Shown piece by piece: positions 57,740-64,000 of a stretch of DNA of 64,000 bases. The stretch's first letter is position 1. Every line of letters begins with the position of its first letter. The translations under genes and the position numbers were made by a program. The stretch spans positions 111,285 to 175,284 of the forward strand of contig CAMAZF010000002.1 of the NCBI GenBank assembly GCA_945862985.1. Direction: 5' to 3'. Source of the DNA: Bordetella parapertussis. GTDB lineage: Bacteria; Pseudomonadota; Gammaproteobacteria; Burkholderiales; Burkholderiaceae_A. The notes under the pieces are model-generated. The model worked only from the letters and a program-made list of their open reading frames with translations. It was not told the DNA's origin and did not search any database.

Positions 57740-60406
57740 ATGGCTAAAAAACCCCCAAGCAAAGCGGCTGCCGCAAAAGTAAGTCCGAAGAAGTCGGGCA
57801 CCAAGGGCACGGCTGACGCCGCGCTGGCCAAGGCCATTGCCAAACTGAGACAAGATTCAAAGCCAGCAGCCAAGGCCTCCGCGAAGCCGGTGGCAAAGCC
57901 TGCTGCAAAAGCCGCTCCGAAAACGGCTGGAAAACCCGCCACTAAGCCTGCCGCGAAGGCAGCGGCAAAAGCCCCAGCCAAGCCGGTTGCGAAGCCTGCC
58001 GCTAAGACTGCTGCCAAGCCCGCCGCGAAAGCCGCCGCCAAGCCAGTGGCAAAGCCTGCTGCGAAAGCTGCCGCCAAGCCCGCTGCGAAGCCCGCTGCGA
58101 AGGCCCCAGCCAAGCCAGCAGTCAAAGCTGCCGCAAAGCCTGCCGCAAAGCCGGCTTCCAAGCCTGCTGCGAAGGCCCCAGCAAAGCCTGCTGCGAAGGC
58201 TGCCGAGAAACCCGCTGCGAAGCCTGCTGCGAAGGCTGCCGAGAAACCCGCTGCGAAGCCTGCTGCAAAGGCGCCGGGCAAGGCGGCTGCCAAGGCTGAC
58301 GCTCAGCCCACAGAAAAGGCTGCGCCCGAGAAGAAACCAACCGCCAAGGCTGCTGCAAAGCCGGTTCCTGCCAAGAAGGGCAAGCCTGGACGTCCAGCCA
58401 AGGCAGTGGTGAATGACTCAGACGAGTCCATCCCCGAGGCCGATGACGAATCTGGTGAAGACGCAGATGCCAGCGTCATGCTTGAGCCCGTGGCTGCACC
58501 TCGTAAGGGGGGCCGCCGCTCACGAGACAAGAAACTCCTCGAGTTCATGCCGTCTGGCCCGCTCTCTGCCGAAGAGGCAGACGCGCGACGAGCTCGCCTC
58601 AAAACCCTGATCCTGTTGGGCAAAGAGCGTGGCTACCTGACCCATGCTGAGATCAACGATCACCTGCCCGATGTCCAGATTGACTCCGACCAAATGGAGT
58701 CCATCGTGGCCACCTTCCAGGAGTGGAACATCTCGGTCTACGAGTCCACTCCCGATACTGAAACCCTGCTGTTGGCGAGCCCCGCCGCGGCATCTGACAG
58801 TGACGACGCCGAGGAAGAGGCCGAGGCTGCACTCTCCACGGTTGTGGACTCTGAGTTCGGCCGCACCACCGACCCCGTTCGCATGTACATGCGTGAAATG
58901 GGCTCCGTTGAGCTGCTCACGCGTGAGGGCGAAATCGCCATTGCCAAGCGCATTGAGGCGGGCCTTCGTGAAATGGTCTTGGCCATTTCGGCCTGCCCCA
59001 CCACCATTCACGAGATCATCGACCACGCCGTCAAGATCCGTGAGAACACCATGCGTGTGGAGGAAGTGGTCGACGGCATCGTTGATCCTGATGCACCAGA
59101 GGAAGATCTGCTCGCACCCTCCGACGCCGAGATCGCCATCGAGGAAGACGACGACACCGCAGAGGACACGGCCACCAAAGCCCGCCTCGAAGAGCGTCGT
59201 CAAGCAGCGCTCGAGAAGTTCGACACCATTGAAAAGCAATTTGATCGCATGCGCCGCGCCTTCCAGGCCGACGGCTATCAAAGCCAGGCTTACCAGAAGG
59301 CTCAAGAGGCCATCAGCACTGAGCTCATGGGGATTCGATTCACCGCCAAGATGGTCGAGCGTCTGGCTGACACCCTGCGAAACCAAGTAGAAGACATCCG
59401 TCGCATCGAGCGCTCCATCCGTCGCCTGGCCGTAGAGAAAATGGGCTTCAGTCAAGACTGGTTCATCAAACACTTCCGCGGAAATGAAGTGAACCTCGGC
59501 TTCTTCTCTGGGAAGTCGGCCATCGCCGCCTGCCCCACCCCTGAGCTTCTGGAGCGCAACATGCCCGCGCTGCAAGAGCTCCAGCAGCGCCTTGCAGACA
59601 TCCAGGCCAAGGCCGTTCTGCCTCTGGAAGACCTGCGCGAGATCAACCGCCAAATGACCCAGGGTGAAAAGCGGGCTCGTGAGGCCAAACGTGAGATGAC
59701 TGAGGCCAACCTACGCCTCGTGATCTCCATTGCCAAGAAGTACACCAATCGTGGCCTGCAGTTTCTTGACCTCATCCAAGAGGGGAACATTGGCCTCATG
59801 AAGGCGGTCGATAAATTCGAATACCGCCGCGGCTATAAATTCTCCACGTATGCCACCTGGTGGATTCGCCAGGCCATCACACGGTCTATCGCCGATCAGG
59901 CTCGCACCATCCGCATTCCCGTGCACATGATCGAGACCATCAACAAGATGAACCGTATTTCACGTCAGCTGCTGCAGGAGACGGGTAAAGAACCCGATCC
60001 CGCCGAGCTCGCGGTCAAGATGGAGATGCCCGAGGACAAGATTCGCAAGATTCTCAAGATCGCCAAAGAGCCCATCTCCATGGAGACGCCCATCGGCGAC
60101 GACGATGACTCACACCTCGGCGACTTCATTGAGGACACCAATACCCTTCAGCCTCATGAGGCCGCGCTCCAAGACAGCATGCGCGATGTGGTGAAAGAGG
60201 TGCTCGACTCGCTCACGCCTCGTGAAGCGAAAGTGCTCCGGATGCGGTTTGGCGTCGAAATGGCGACGGACCACACCCTCGAAGAGGTCGGCAAACAGTT
60301 CGATGTCACTCGAGAGCGCATTCGCCAGATAGAGGCGAAGGCCCTTCGCAAACTGCGTCACCCCAGCCGCAGCGACAAGCTCAAGAGCTTCCTCGACACG
60401 CTTTAA
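57740..60406 (+). CDS. rpoD: Primary sigma factor RpoD with Lys/Ala/Pro-rich N-terminal extension
   Basis: Housekeeping sigma70 of 888 residues. From about residue 265 the order is standard: region 1.1 ([21 protein letters not shown]), region 1.2 ([11 protein letters not shown]), a large non-conserved insert, region 2 ([29 protein letters not shown] and [14 protein letters not shown]), region 3, and region 4.2 ([23 protein letters not shown]). Ahead of this, residues 41-222 are a [14 protein letters not shown] repeat ending in an AT-hook-like KGKPGRPAK, then an acidic patch ([18 protein letters not shown]). Extended RpoDs are known in betaproteobacteria such as Bordetella. The extension implies extra DNA contact or solubility effects, untested here. 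Its end overlaps the ABC exporter gene by 4 bp. Confidence 0.97.
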   Translation: MAKKPPSKAAAAKVSPKKSGTKGTADAALAKAIAKLRQDSKPAAKASAKPVAKPAAKAAPKTAGKPATKPAAKAAAKAPAKPVAKPAAKTAAKPAAKAAAKPVAKPAAKAAAKPAAKPAAKAPAKPAVKAAAKPAAKPASKPAAKAPAKPAAKAAEKPAAKPAAKAAEKPAAKPAAKAPGKAAAKADAQPTEKAAPEKKPTAKAAAKPVPAKKGKPGRPAKAVVNDSDESIPEADDESGEDADASVMLEPVAAPRKGGRRSRDKKLLEFMPSGPLSAEEADARRARLKTLILLGKERGYLTHAEINDHLPDVQIDSDQMESIVATFQEWNISVYESTPDTETLLLASPAAASDSDDAEEEAEAALSTVVDSEFGRTTDPVRMYMREMGSVELLTREGEIAIAKRIEAGLREMVLAISACPTTIHEIIDHAVKIRENTMRVEEVVDGIVDPDAPEEDLLAPSDAEIAIEEDDDTAEDTATKARLEERRQAALEKFDTIEKQFDRMRRAFQADGYQSQAYQKAQEAISTELMGIRFTAKMVERLADTLRNQVEDIRRIERSIRRLAVEKMGFSQDWFIKHFRGNEVNLGFFSGKSAIAACPTPELLERNMPALQELQQRLADIQAKAVLPLEDLREINRQMTQGEKRAREAKREMTEANLRLVISIAKKYTNRGLQFLDLIQEGNIGLMKAVDKFEYRRGYKFSTYATWWIRQAITRSIADQARTIRIPVHMIETINKMNRISRQLLQETGKEPDPAELAVKMEMPEDKIRKILKIAKEPISMETPIGDDDDSHLGDFIEDTNTLQPHEAALQDSMRDVVKEVLDSLTPREAKVLRMRFGVEMATDHTLEEVGKQFDVTRERIRQIEAKALRKLRHPSRSDKLKSFLDTL
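57860..58405 (+). repeat. Degenerate tandem repeat encoding KPAAK units in rpoD
   Basis: About 550 bp built from short, imperfect, in-frame units such as AAGCCTGCTGCGAAG, coding for K-P-A-A-K-A motifs (RpoD residues 41-222). Two longer exact repeats are visible around 58198-58260 (the [12 protein letters not shown] unit twice). Codons vary (GCT/GCC/GCG/GCA), so selection seems to act on the protein, but the DNA is prone to slippage and length change. The antisense frame is open only because of this composition. Confidence 0.85.
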
Positions 60407-62139
60407 TGCAGCATGGTCTGCCGAGCCCAGAGGCGCGCATATGCGCCGTTCTGGGCCAGCAGGCTCTTGTGGCTTCCGGACTCTACAATCTGCCCTTGCT
60501 CCATCACCAGAATGCGATCCATCTGCGTGAGCGTGGAGAGTCGATGGGCAATGGCCACCACCGTTCGCCCGGCACACAGCTCCAACAAGGCCTCCTGAAT
60601 GAGGTGCTCGGTTTCACTGTCGAGTGCTGAGGTGGCTTCATCCAGAATCAGGATGGGGGCATCCTTGATAAAAGCCCGTGCCAGCGCGACGCGTTGACGC
60701 TCCCCTCCGGAGAGCCGAACACCTCGCTCCCCGACCAGCACGTCGAGTCCTTCTGGCCGTTTGCTGATGAACTCCTCGCAACGCGCCGCTCGAACGGCCG
60801 CGAGAATCCGCTCCTCGCTCACCTCTGGCTGGGCATACACGATGTTCTCTCTGAGGGTGCGATGAAACAGTGCCGGGTCTTGCGGCACGTCTGCGATGGC
60901 AGCATTGAGCGAGTCTAGGGTCACTCTGGCCACATCCTGACCGTCGATCAGAATGCTTCCGCTGGTGAGGTCGTAATGACGGCGAATGAGCTTGGTGAGG
61001 GTGCTCTTGCCTGCACCTGAGGCCCCCACCAGGCCCACACGCTCCCCCGCTTCAATGGTCAGGCTCAGGTCCTGAAAGAGCGCCTCTCCATTCTGGAATC
61101 GATAGGTCACGTGGTCGAACCGAATCTCCCCTCGTTGCACGATCAGTGCGGGCGCGTGGGGCACCTCCACAATCTCGTGCGGCTTGGCGATCATGCGCAA
61201 GGCCGAACCGAGTGTGCCCACCTGTTCAAAGAACTGCAGCAGCTGCTCAAACAGGTTCCAGATGTTGTTGACCAGTAGCGCGCCGAGGGTCACGATCATG
61301 ATCACGTCGCCCAGAGACATGGCCCCGTGAAGGTGCGCATGGAGCGCAAAGCCAATGAAGGCTGACTGAAACGCCAGCAGCGCTGAGTACAGCACCACCA
61401 TCATGAGAATCAGAAAGCGACGGGTTCTGCGAGAGGCCGCACGCTCGTCAATGAGCGCCCGACGCACGCGAAGCCGCTCTGCCTTGGCCTTGGCATGGCT
61501 GCGCACCAGTTCCATGTGGCTGTTGATATCCACCAGAATGCCCGTGGAAGAGGAGACTTGCTCTCCGAAGGCCTCAAAGAGCGGCACACAGCGCTTGGCA
61601 AACCAGGCACTTGCAGCAAAAAAGAGGGTCAGCCAGCCCAGGAAGCCCAAGAAGAAGTAGCCTGGCGCCGAAGACAGGATGAGCGCAGAAATGAGAATGG
61701 CCACCATCAGGCGCACAAACCCGTTGAACACCACATCGAGCAGGATGAGCGTTGAGCTGCCGGCCTGCTTGACCTTCTGACTCAGGCTCCCAGCCATATG
61801 GTCTTGGAAGTAGCGGGGTGAGTGCTGGTCGAGCCACTCGTAGACCATCTCCTGCGCCTTCATGCGCAGGTCTGGTGCGGTGTGGAGGTCCAGCCACTCG
61901 CGCAGTCGGTTACATGCCGAGGAGGCAAACCAGACGATGACGATGAGCCAGAAAATCTGCCAGCTCTGGTGAGTGGGCATCTCTCCCAGTCGCAGCCCAT
62001 CCACCAGCTCCTTCATGAGCACTGGCTCAAAGCCCATGAGGCCAATACCCGAGCCCGCCAGCAGCGCAAGGCCCAGAGTACGCCAGCGGAAATGATCCCA
62101 AAGCAGCGTGAAGAAAAATCGCAGGGGGGATTGGGCCAT
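60403..62139 (-). CDS. ABC exporter, fused membrane and ATPase domains (MsbA-like half transporter)
   Basis: A 578-residue half-size exporter with six membrane helices (about 20-310) and a C-terminal nucleotide-binding domain containing Walker [11 protein letters not shown], signature [14 protein letters not shown], Walker [14 protein letters not shown] and the H-loop AIAHRLST. It works as a homodimer. MsbA-type lipid flipping is one possibility, but the sequence does not settle the substrate. The ATG at 62139 is preferred (GAGGA 8 bp upstream) over the GTG one codon earlier. Neighbouring an acyltransferase gene 18 bp upstream on the same strand suggests a lipid-related role. Confidence 0.88.
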   Translation of the reverse strand: MAQSPLRFFFTLLWDHFRWRTLGLALLAGSGIGLMGFEPVLMKELVDGLRLGEMPTHQSWQIFWLIVIVWFASSACNRLREWLDLHTAPDLRMKAQEMVYEWLDQHSPRYFQDHMAGSLSQKVKQAGSSTLILLDVVFNGFVRLMVAILISALILSSAPGYFFLGFLGWLTLFFAASAWFAKRCVPLFEAFGEQVSSSTGILVDINSHMELVRSHAKAKAERLRVRRALIDERAASRRTRRFLILMMVVLYSALLAFQSAFIGFALHAHLHGAMSLGDVIMIVTLGALLVNNIWNLFEQLLQFFEQVGTLGSALRMIAKPHEIVEVPHAPALIVQRGEIRFDHVTYRFQNGEALFQDLSLTIEAGERVGLVGASGAGKSTLTKLIRRHYDLTSGSILIDGQDVARVTLDSLNAAIADVPQDPALFHRTLRENIVYAQPEVSEERILAAVRAARCEEFISKRPEGLDVLVGERGVRLSGGERQRVALARAFIKDAPILILDEATSALDSETEHLIQEALLELCAGRTVVAIAHRLSTLTQMDRILVMEQGQIVESGSHKSLLAQNGAYARLWARQTMLH

Positions 62140-62160
62140 CACGGAGTCCTCAGCCCTGCT

Positions 62161-62790
62161 CTAGCTGGCGTCGAATTGATGCGCTTTGAGCCCACGAATG
62201 GGCGCATAGAAGGCCTTGACCGTAGCCATATCCACCTGCACATCACCCGTGGTCGCCAGGACCGGGCCCAGCCCAGCTTCTTTCTTCCCATGATCCATAT
62301 AGGCCATCACGATGGGAACGCCCGCCCCCTGAGCGATGAAATAAAAGCCGGTCTTCCACTCCTTCACCTTGCTGCGGGTGCCCTCGGGCGGGATCATCAA
62401 CAAGAGGGGACCTTCATGCTGGGAGAAACCTTCAATGGCAGAGGCCACGAGGTTCTGCGAGCGGCTGCGATCGACCCCAATGCCGCCTAGCCAGCGCATA
62501 GGCCCACGAAAAGGGAAGTGAAAGAGGCTCGCTTTGCCCAGCCAGTAGGGCCGAATCCCCAGCACGAAGCAGGTCATGAGGCTGTAGGGGAGGTCCCAGT
62601 TGCTGGTGTGTGGCGCAGCAATGAGCACGGCTTTGGGGCTGGCCTCTGGCAGCGTGCCGACAATTCTCCATCCCAACAGGCTCATGCAGGCTTTTGAAAG
62701 TAGCCTCAGGAGTGGGGTCACAACAGGCGTATTGAACAGCGTGTGGCGGGCCGGTTGAAAGGCGGTCGTCGGTGACATGGCGAGGAGCAT
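62161..62790 (-). CDS. PlsC-like 1-acyl-glycerol-3-phosphate acyltransferase family protein
   Basis: A 209-residue membrane-associated acyltransferase with the H-x4-D box HTSNWD preceded by AVLIAAP, the GIGVDRSR segment and PPEGTRSK, the glycerol-phosphate binding motif. It belongs to the small PlsC-like branch found beside lipid genes rather than to the main PlsC; the acceptor lipid is unknown. AGAGG lies about 9 bp before the ATG at 62788-62790. It is probably co-transcribed with the ABC exporter and is divergent from the disrupted tRNA gene. Confidence 0.87.
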   Translation of the reverse strand: MLLAMSPTTAFQPARHTLFNTPVVTPLLRLLSKACMSLLGWRIVGTLPEASPKAVLIAAPHTSNWDLPYSLMTCFVLGIRPYWLGKASLFHFPFRGPMRWLGGIGVDRSRSQNLVASAIEGFSQHEGPLLLMIPPEGTRSKVKEWKTGFYFIAQGAGVPIVMAYMDHGKKEAGLGPVLATTGDVQVDMATVKAFYAPIRGLKAHQFDAS

Positions 62791-62802
62791 GCCATAAACC
62801 TC

Positions 62803-62808
62803 TACAAT
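62803..62808 (+). promoter_or_regulatory. -10 element of the disrupted tRNA gene
   Basis: TACAAT lies 9 bp before the first base of the tRNA 5' half, a normal distance for a tRNA promoter. I see no good -35. If active it would now transcribe the truncated tRNA into the element. Confidence 0.4.
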
Positions 62809-62817
62809 TTCGATTGG

Positions 62818-62859
62818 GGGCCGTTAGCTCAGTTGGTTAGAGCAGGGGACTCATAATCC
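62818..62859 (+). pseudogene. 5' half of a host tRNA-CAU gene, cut just after the anticodon loop
   Basis: The bases form a normal tRNA beginning: acceptor 5' strand GGGCCGT, TA, D-stem GCTC, D-loop, GAGC, then anticodon 5' stem GGGGA and loop CTCATAA (anticodon CAU), followed by TCC. The next base should continue the stem with pyrimidines and the variable and T arms, but the sequence becomes GTTTTATCGG with no T-stem and no ACGGCCC acceptor strand in the rest of the window. The loop and flank look like tRNA-Ile2 (lysidine-modified) more than elongator Met. It is interrupted by the integrative element; the 3' half is presumably at the far end. Confidence 0.8.
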
Positions 62860-63023
62860 GTTTTATCGGATTGTCCAAAGTCCTAAAACCCAGTAAAATA
62901 GCGGCTTGCAGCGATTTTTCAACCAAAAAAACTGCTTGCACACCGCTTACACACTTTTGTGCCAACTTAGTGCCAATTTTGTGAGGGTGGCTAAGTGCAA
63001 GTGAGTGGAAGGCTTGCGGAGTT
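62860..63023 (+). other. Attachment/arm region of the element, non-coding
   Basis: A 164 bp AT-rich stretch without a credible gene. It has an inverted repeat at the junction, AATCCG (62855-62860) and CGGATT (62867-62872); GCTTGCA twice (62904-62910 and 62934-62940, 30 bp apart) with a related GCTTGCG at 63012; and GTGCCAA twice (62959-62965 and 62970-62976), 11 bp apart, flanked by TTTTGTG on both sides (62955 and 62977). Short direct repeats near one helical turn apart suit integrase arm-binding sites. Confidence 0.5.
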
Positions 63024-63191
63024 ATGTATAAGGCACAATACAAAGCAAAGAATGCTTATGAGAGTTGGGCAGGCATAGGCAGCTACGGTAGTGAAAGTGA
63101 TGCACTAAACGCAGCAATGCGTAAAAAGAATGCTGGCGCTTTTATCGTACGTGTAGTGGATAAAAACGGTAACGTGGTATTTTCAAATTGA
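63024..63191 (+). CDS. Small 55-residue protein of unknown function in the element
   Basis: ATG at 63024 with a weak GCGGAG just upstream, stop TGA at 63189-63191. The protein is basic and soluble: it opens YKAQYKAKNAYESWAGIGSYGS, has a short Ala/Lys-rich helix (DALNAAMRKK), and ends in a beta-like segment FIVRVVDKNGNVVFSN. No signal or membrane segment and no motif that I recognise. The codon pattern and the alternation of polar and hydrophobic residues look like a real folded protein. It ends 9 bp before the element's tRNA gene, so the two may share a transcript. A structural, regulatory or recombination-accessory role are all open. Confidence 0.6.
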   Translation: MYKAQYKAKNAYESWAGIGSYGSESDALNAAMRKKNAGAFIVRVVDKNGNVVFSN

Positions 63192-63200
63192 TTAGCTTAA

Positions 63201-63277
63201 GGGCCCATAGCTCAGTTGGTCAGAGCAGTCGACTCATAATCGATTGGTCACAGGTTCAAGTCCTGTTGGGCCCACCA
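63201..63277 (+). tRNA. Complete tRNA-CAU (probably Ile2) carried by the element
   Basis: Seventy-seven bases fold as a full tRNA with encoded CCA: acceptor GGGCCCA/TGGGCCC, U8-A9, D-stem GCTC/GAGC, anticodon stem GTCGA/TCGAT with loop CTCATAA, variable TGGTC, T-stem ACAGG/CCTGT with loop TTCAAGT, discriminator A. Its 5' part matches the disrupted host gene through the D-arm and anticodon loop, but acceptor and anticodon stems differ, so it is a homologue, not a duplicate. The GACTCATAATCGATTGGTC stretch resembles lysidine-type tRNA-Ile2, which reads AUA; elongator Met cannot be excluded. Confidence 0.92.
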
Positions 63278-63284
63278 TTAAGAC

Positions 63285-63315
63285 AAAGAGCTGCTTACGG
63301 GCAGCTCTTTTTTTG
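63285..63315 (+). terminator. Rho-independent terminator after the element tRNA
   Basis: AAAGAGCTGC (63285-63294) pairs perfectly with GCAGCTCTTT (63301-63310) around a 6-base loop, and is followed by a T-run. It starts 7 bp after the CCA end, so it terminates the tRNA transcript and insulates the integrase gene. It is the only clear intrinsic terminator I see in the window. Confidence 0.9.
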
Positions 63316-63344
63316 TTCGTCTTTCTGTTAACTCACGCAGTCCT

Positions 63345-64000
63345 ATGCCAGAACAAAAAGATACAACGCACACGCTTATTGAACGCGAGCTTATCTTGTA
63401 TAGGCGAGAGCGTAGCGCAATTTGGCAATGCAGATACAAGATAGATGAGCAATGGCTAAGAGAAACAACAAAAGAGCGTGACTTAGCCAAAGCAAAAAAG
63501 AAAGCTCACGAAATACTTATGAAAGCTCAAATACGTAAGAGTGAGAATTTGCCAGTAGTAACACGCAAGTTCAGAGATATAGCTAAGTTAGCACTTGAAA
63601 GACTAACGACTGAGGCTGCTAAGGGTAAAGGAAAGGTGTCTTACAGCGATTACAAGCGTGTGATTGAAGATTATCTAATCCCAATTTTAGGCAAACGAAG
63701 CATAACAAGCATCGACTACGATGCGTTAGAAGAGCTGGATAAAAAACGAGCTGAAATGATGGAGAAGTCTCCATCACAAAGCACAATGCTTACGCACAAT
63801 GCAGCACTGAACCGTGTATTTGACGAAGCCGTAATTCGTGGATTTTTAACAGAAGCAAATCGACCTAAGCTTGAGGCAACTGGAAAAAAGAGTAGACGTC
63901 GTGCAGCATTTGACGTACACGAAAGACGTGCGCTTCGTGCAAATTTTGAGGGTTGGATAGCAGAGGCTAAAACAGACAAAAGCAAAGAGCTACGAGAGCT
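63345..64000 (+). CDS. Tyrosine-type integrase, N-terminal part (gene runs off the window)
   Basis: ATG at 63345 opens a frame without stop to the window end (218 full codons). The visible part has an N-terminal arm-binding-like region (LILYRRERSAIWQCRYKIDEQW, about 16-37), a basic linker (KERDLAKAKKKAHEILMKAQIRK) and a SAM-like core-binding domain with SYSDYKRVIEDYLIPILGKRSITSI and MLTHNAALNRVFDEAVIRGFL, then KSRRRAAFDVHERRALRANF entering the catalytic domain. The catalytic Arg/His/Tyr residues lie beyond the window. Codon use is AT-rich, unlike the host genes. It lies next to the disrupted tRNA, as expected for the enzyme that inserted the element. Confidence 0.88.
   Translation, partial: MPEQKDTTHTLIERELILYRRERSAIWQCRYKIDEQWLRETTKERDLAKAKKKAHEILMKAQIRKSENLPVVTRKFRDIAKLALERLTTEAAKGKGKVSYSDYKRVIEDYLIPILGKRSITSIDYDALEELDKKRAEMMEKSPSQSTMLTHNAALNRVFDEAVIRGFLTEANRPKLEATGKKSRRRAAFDVHERRALRANFEGWIAEAKTDKSKELRE

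Larger units (their letters stand above)
62848..64000 (+). mobile_element. Left end of a tRNA-targeted integrative element (right end outside window)
   Basis: From the broken tRNA onward the sequence is visibly AT-richer than the host and uses A/T-ending codons. Contents in order: attachment region with short repeats, a 55-codon ORF, a complete tRNA-CAU gene with terminator, and a tyrosine integrase gene. The shared segment GACTCATAATC (62848-62858, repeated in the complete tRNA at 63231-63241) marks the likely crossover zone. Integrase near the tRNA end is the usual layout of such elements. The cargo and right boundary are not visible. Confidence 0.8.

Noticed and set aside
57700..58293. Minus-strand open frame of 197 codons, Ala/Gly-rich
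   Set aside because: It is the antisense shadow of the KPAAK repeat in rpoD; low-complexity repeats keep several frames open.
57860..58405. CRISPR-like repeat array
   Set aside because: The units are short, imperfect, contiguous and in frame with rpoD; there are no unique spacers.
62837..63043. Minus-strand frame of 68 codons across the attachment region
   Set aside because: It runs through the tRNA remnant and the repeat region, has no ribosome site and no protein-like pattern.
62818..63277. Group I intron in a tRNA-Ile(CAU) anticodon loop, as in Azoarcus
   Set aside because: No matching 3' half (completion of the GGGGA stem, T-arm, ACGGCCC strand) follows in the window, the sequence lacks recognisable intron core helices, and a protein-coding frame, another full tRNA and an integrase lie there instead.
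63244..63444. Plus-strand frame of 66 codons starting inside the element tRNA
   Set aside because: It crosses the tRNA 3' half, the terminator and the integrase start in another frame.

Overview
The window is a high-GC, very densely packed bacterial chromosome segment (1 to about 62,850) followed by the left end of an AT-richer integrative element (about 62,850 to 64,000, open at the right edge). Gene order and protein types point to a betaproteobacterium of the Burkholderiales: glnE-yhdP-nitrilase-tldD-aroG-glcDEF, nrdR-ribDE-ribB-ribH-nusB-thiL-pgpA-pncC, recA-recX-sucCD-terC, purM/hda-HAD-pcnB-folK-panC, tsaE-amidase-mutL-miaA, rpsU-yqeY-dnaG-rpoD, and a primary sigma factor with a long Lys/Ala/Pro N-terminal extension. 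The lineage is an inference from synteny and family resemblance; no 16S gene is present.

Layout. 1-9,623: end of mpl, an RNase II-like/AroE fusion, mgtE, moaC, a BepA-type M48 protease, purU, a zinc-finger protein and ilvE. 9,648-20,955: azlCD, glnE, yhdP, a nitrilase-family amidase, tldD, aroG and a cobalamin adenosyltransferase. 21,003-24,917: glcDEF, glycolate oxidase. 24,914-30,844: anmK, an M23 peptidase, tyrS, a heme A synthase that looks Bacteroidota-like, and glyA. 30,866-37,349: nrdR, the riboflavin genes, nusB, thiL, pgpA and pncC. 37,371-41,947: SOS-controlled recA, recX, sucCD, a TerC-family protein and a possible 34-residue membrane peptide. 41,956-46,881 (minus strand): panC, a deoxynucleoside kinase, folK, pcnB, a HAD phosphatase and hda. 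46,895-54,180: purM, miaA, mutL, a TsaE-amidase fusion, xerD and plsY. 54,044-62,790: tsaD, the rpsU-yqeY-dnaG-rpoD macromolecular synthesis cluster, an ABC exporter and an acyltransferase.

The host part is almost all coding. By my own tally only about 0.7 kb of 62.8 kb lies between genes and the largest gap is 94 bp. Most co-directional neighbours overlap by 1 to 11 bp, and nearly all convergent pairs overlap (4 to 137 bp). Two neighbouring gene pairs have lost the stop between them and form continuous fusions (RNase II-AroE and TsaE-amidase). This suggests genome streamlining in a free-living, respiring heterotroph. Glycolate oxidation and heme A synthesis fit an aerobic aquatic habitat, but that is inference.

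The most interesting stretch is the right end. A host tRNA gene with a CAU anticodon is cut just after the anticodon loop. Foreign AT-rich DNA follows, with repeats suited to integrase binding, a 55-codon ORF, a complete second tRNA-CAU gene with its own terminator, and a tyrosine integrase gene that runs off the window. I read this as an element that disrupts an essential-class tRNA gene and brings a whole replacement copy, not just a replacement half.
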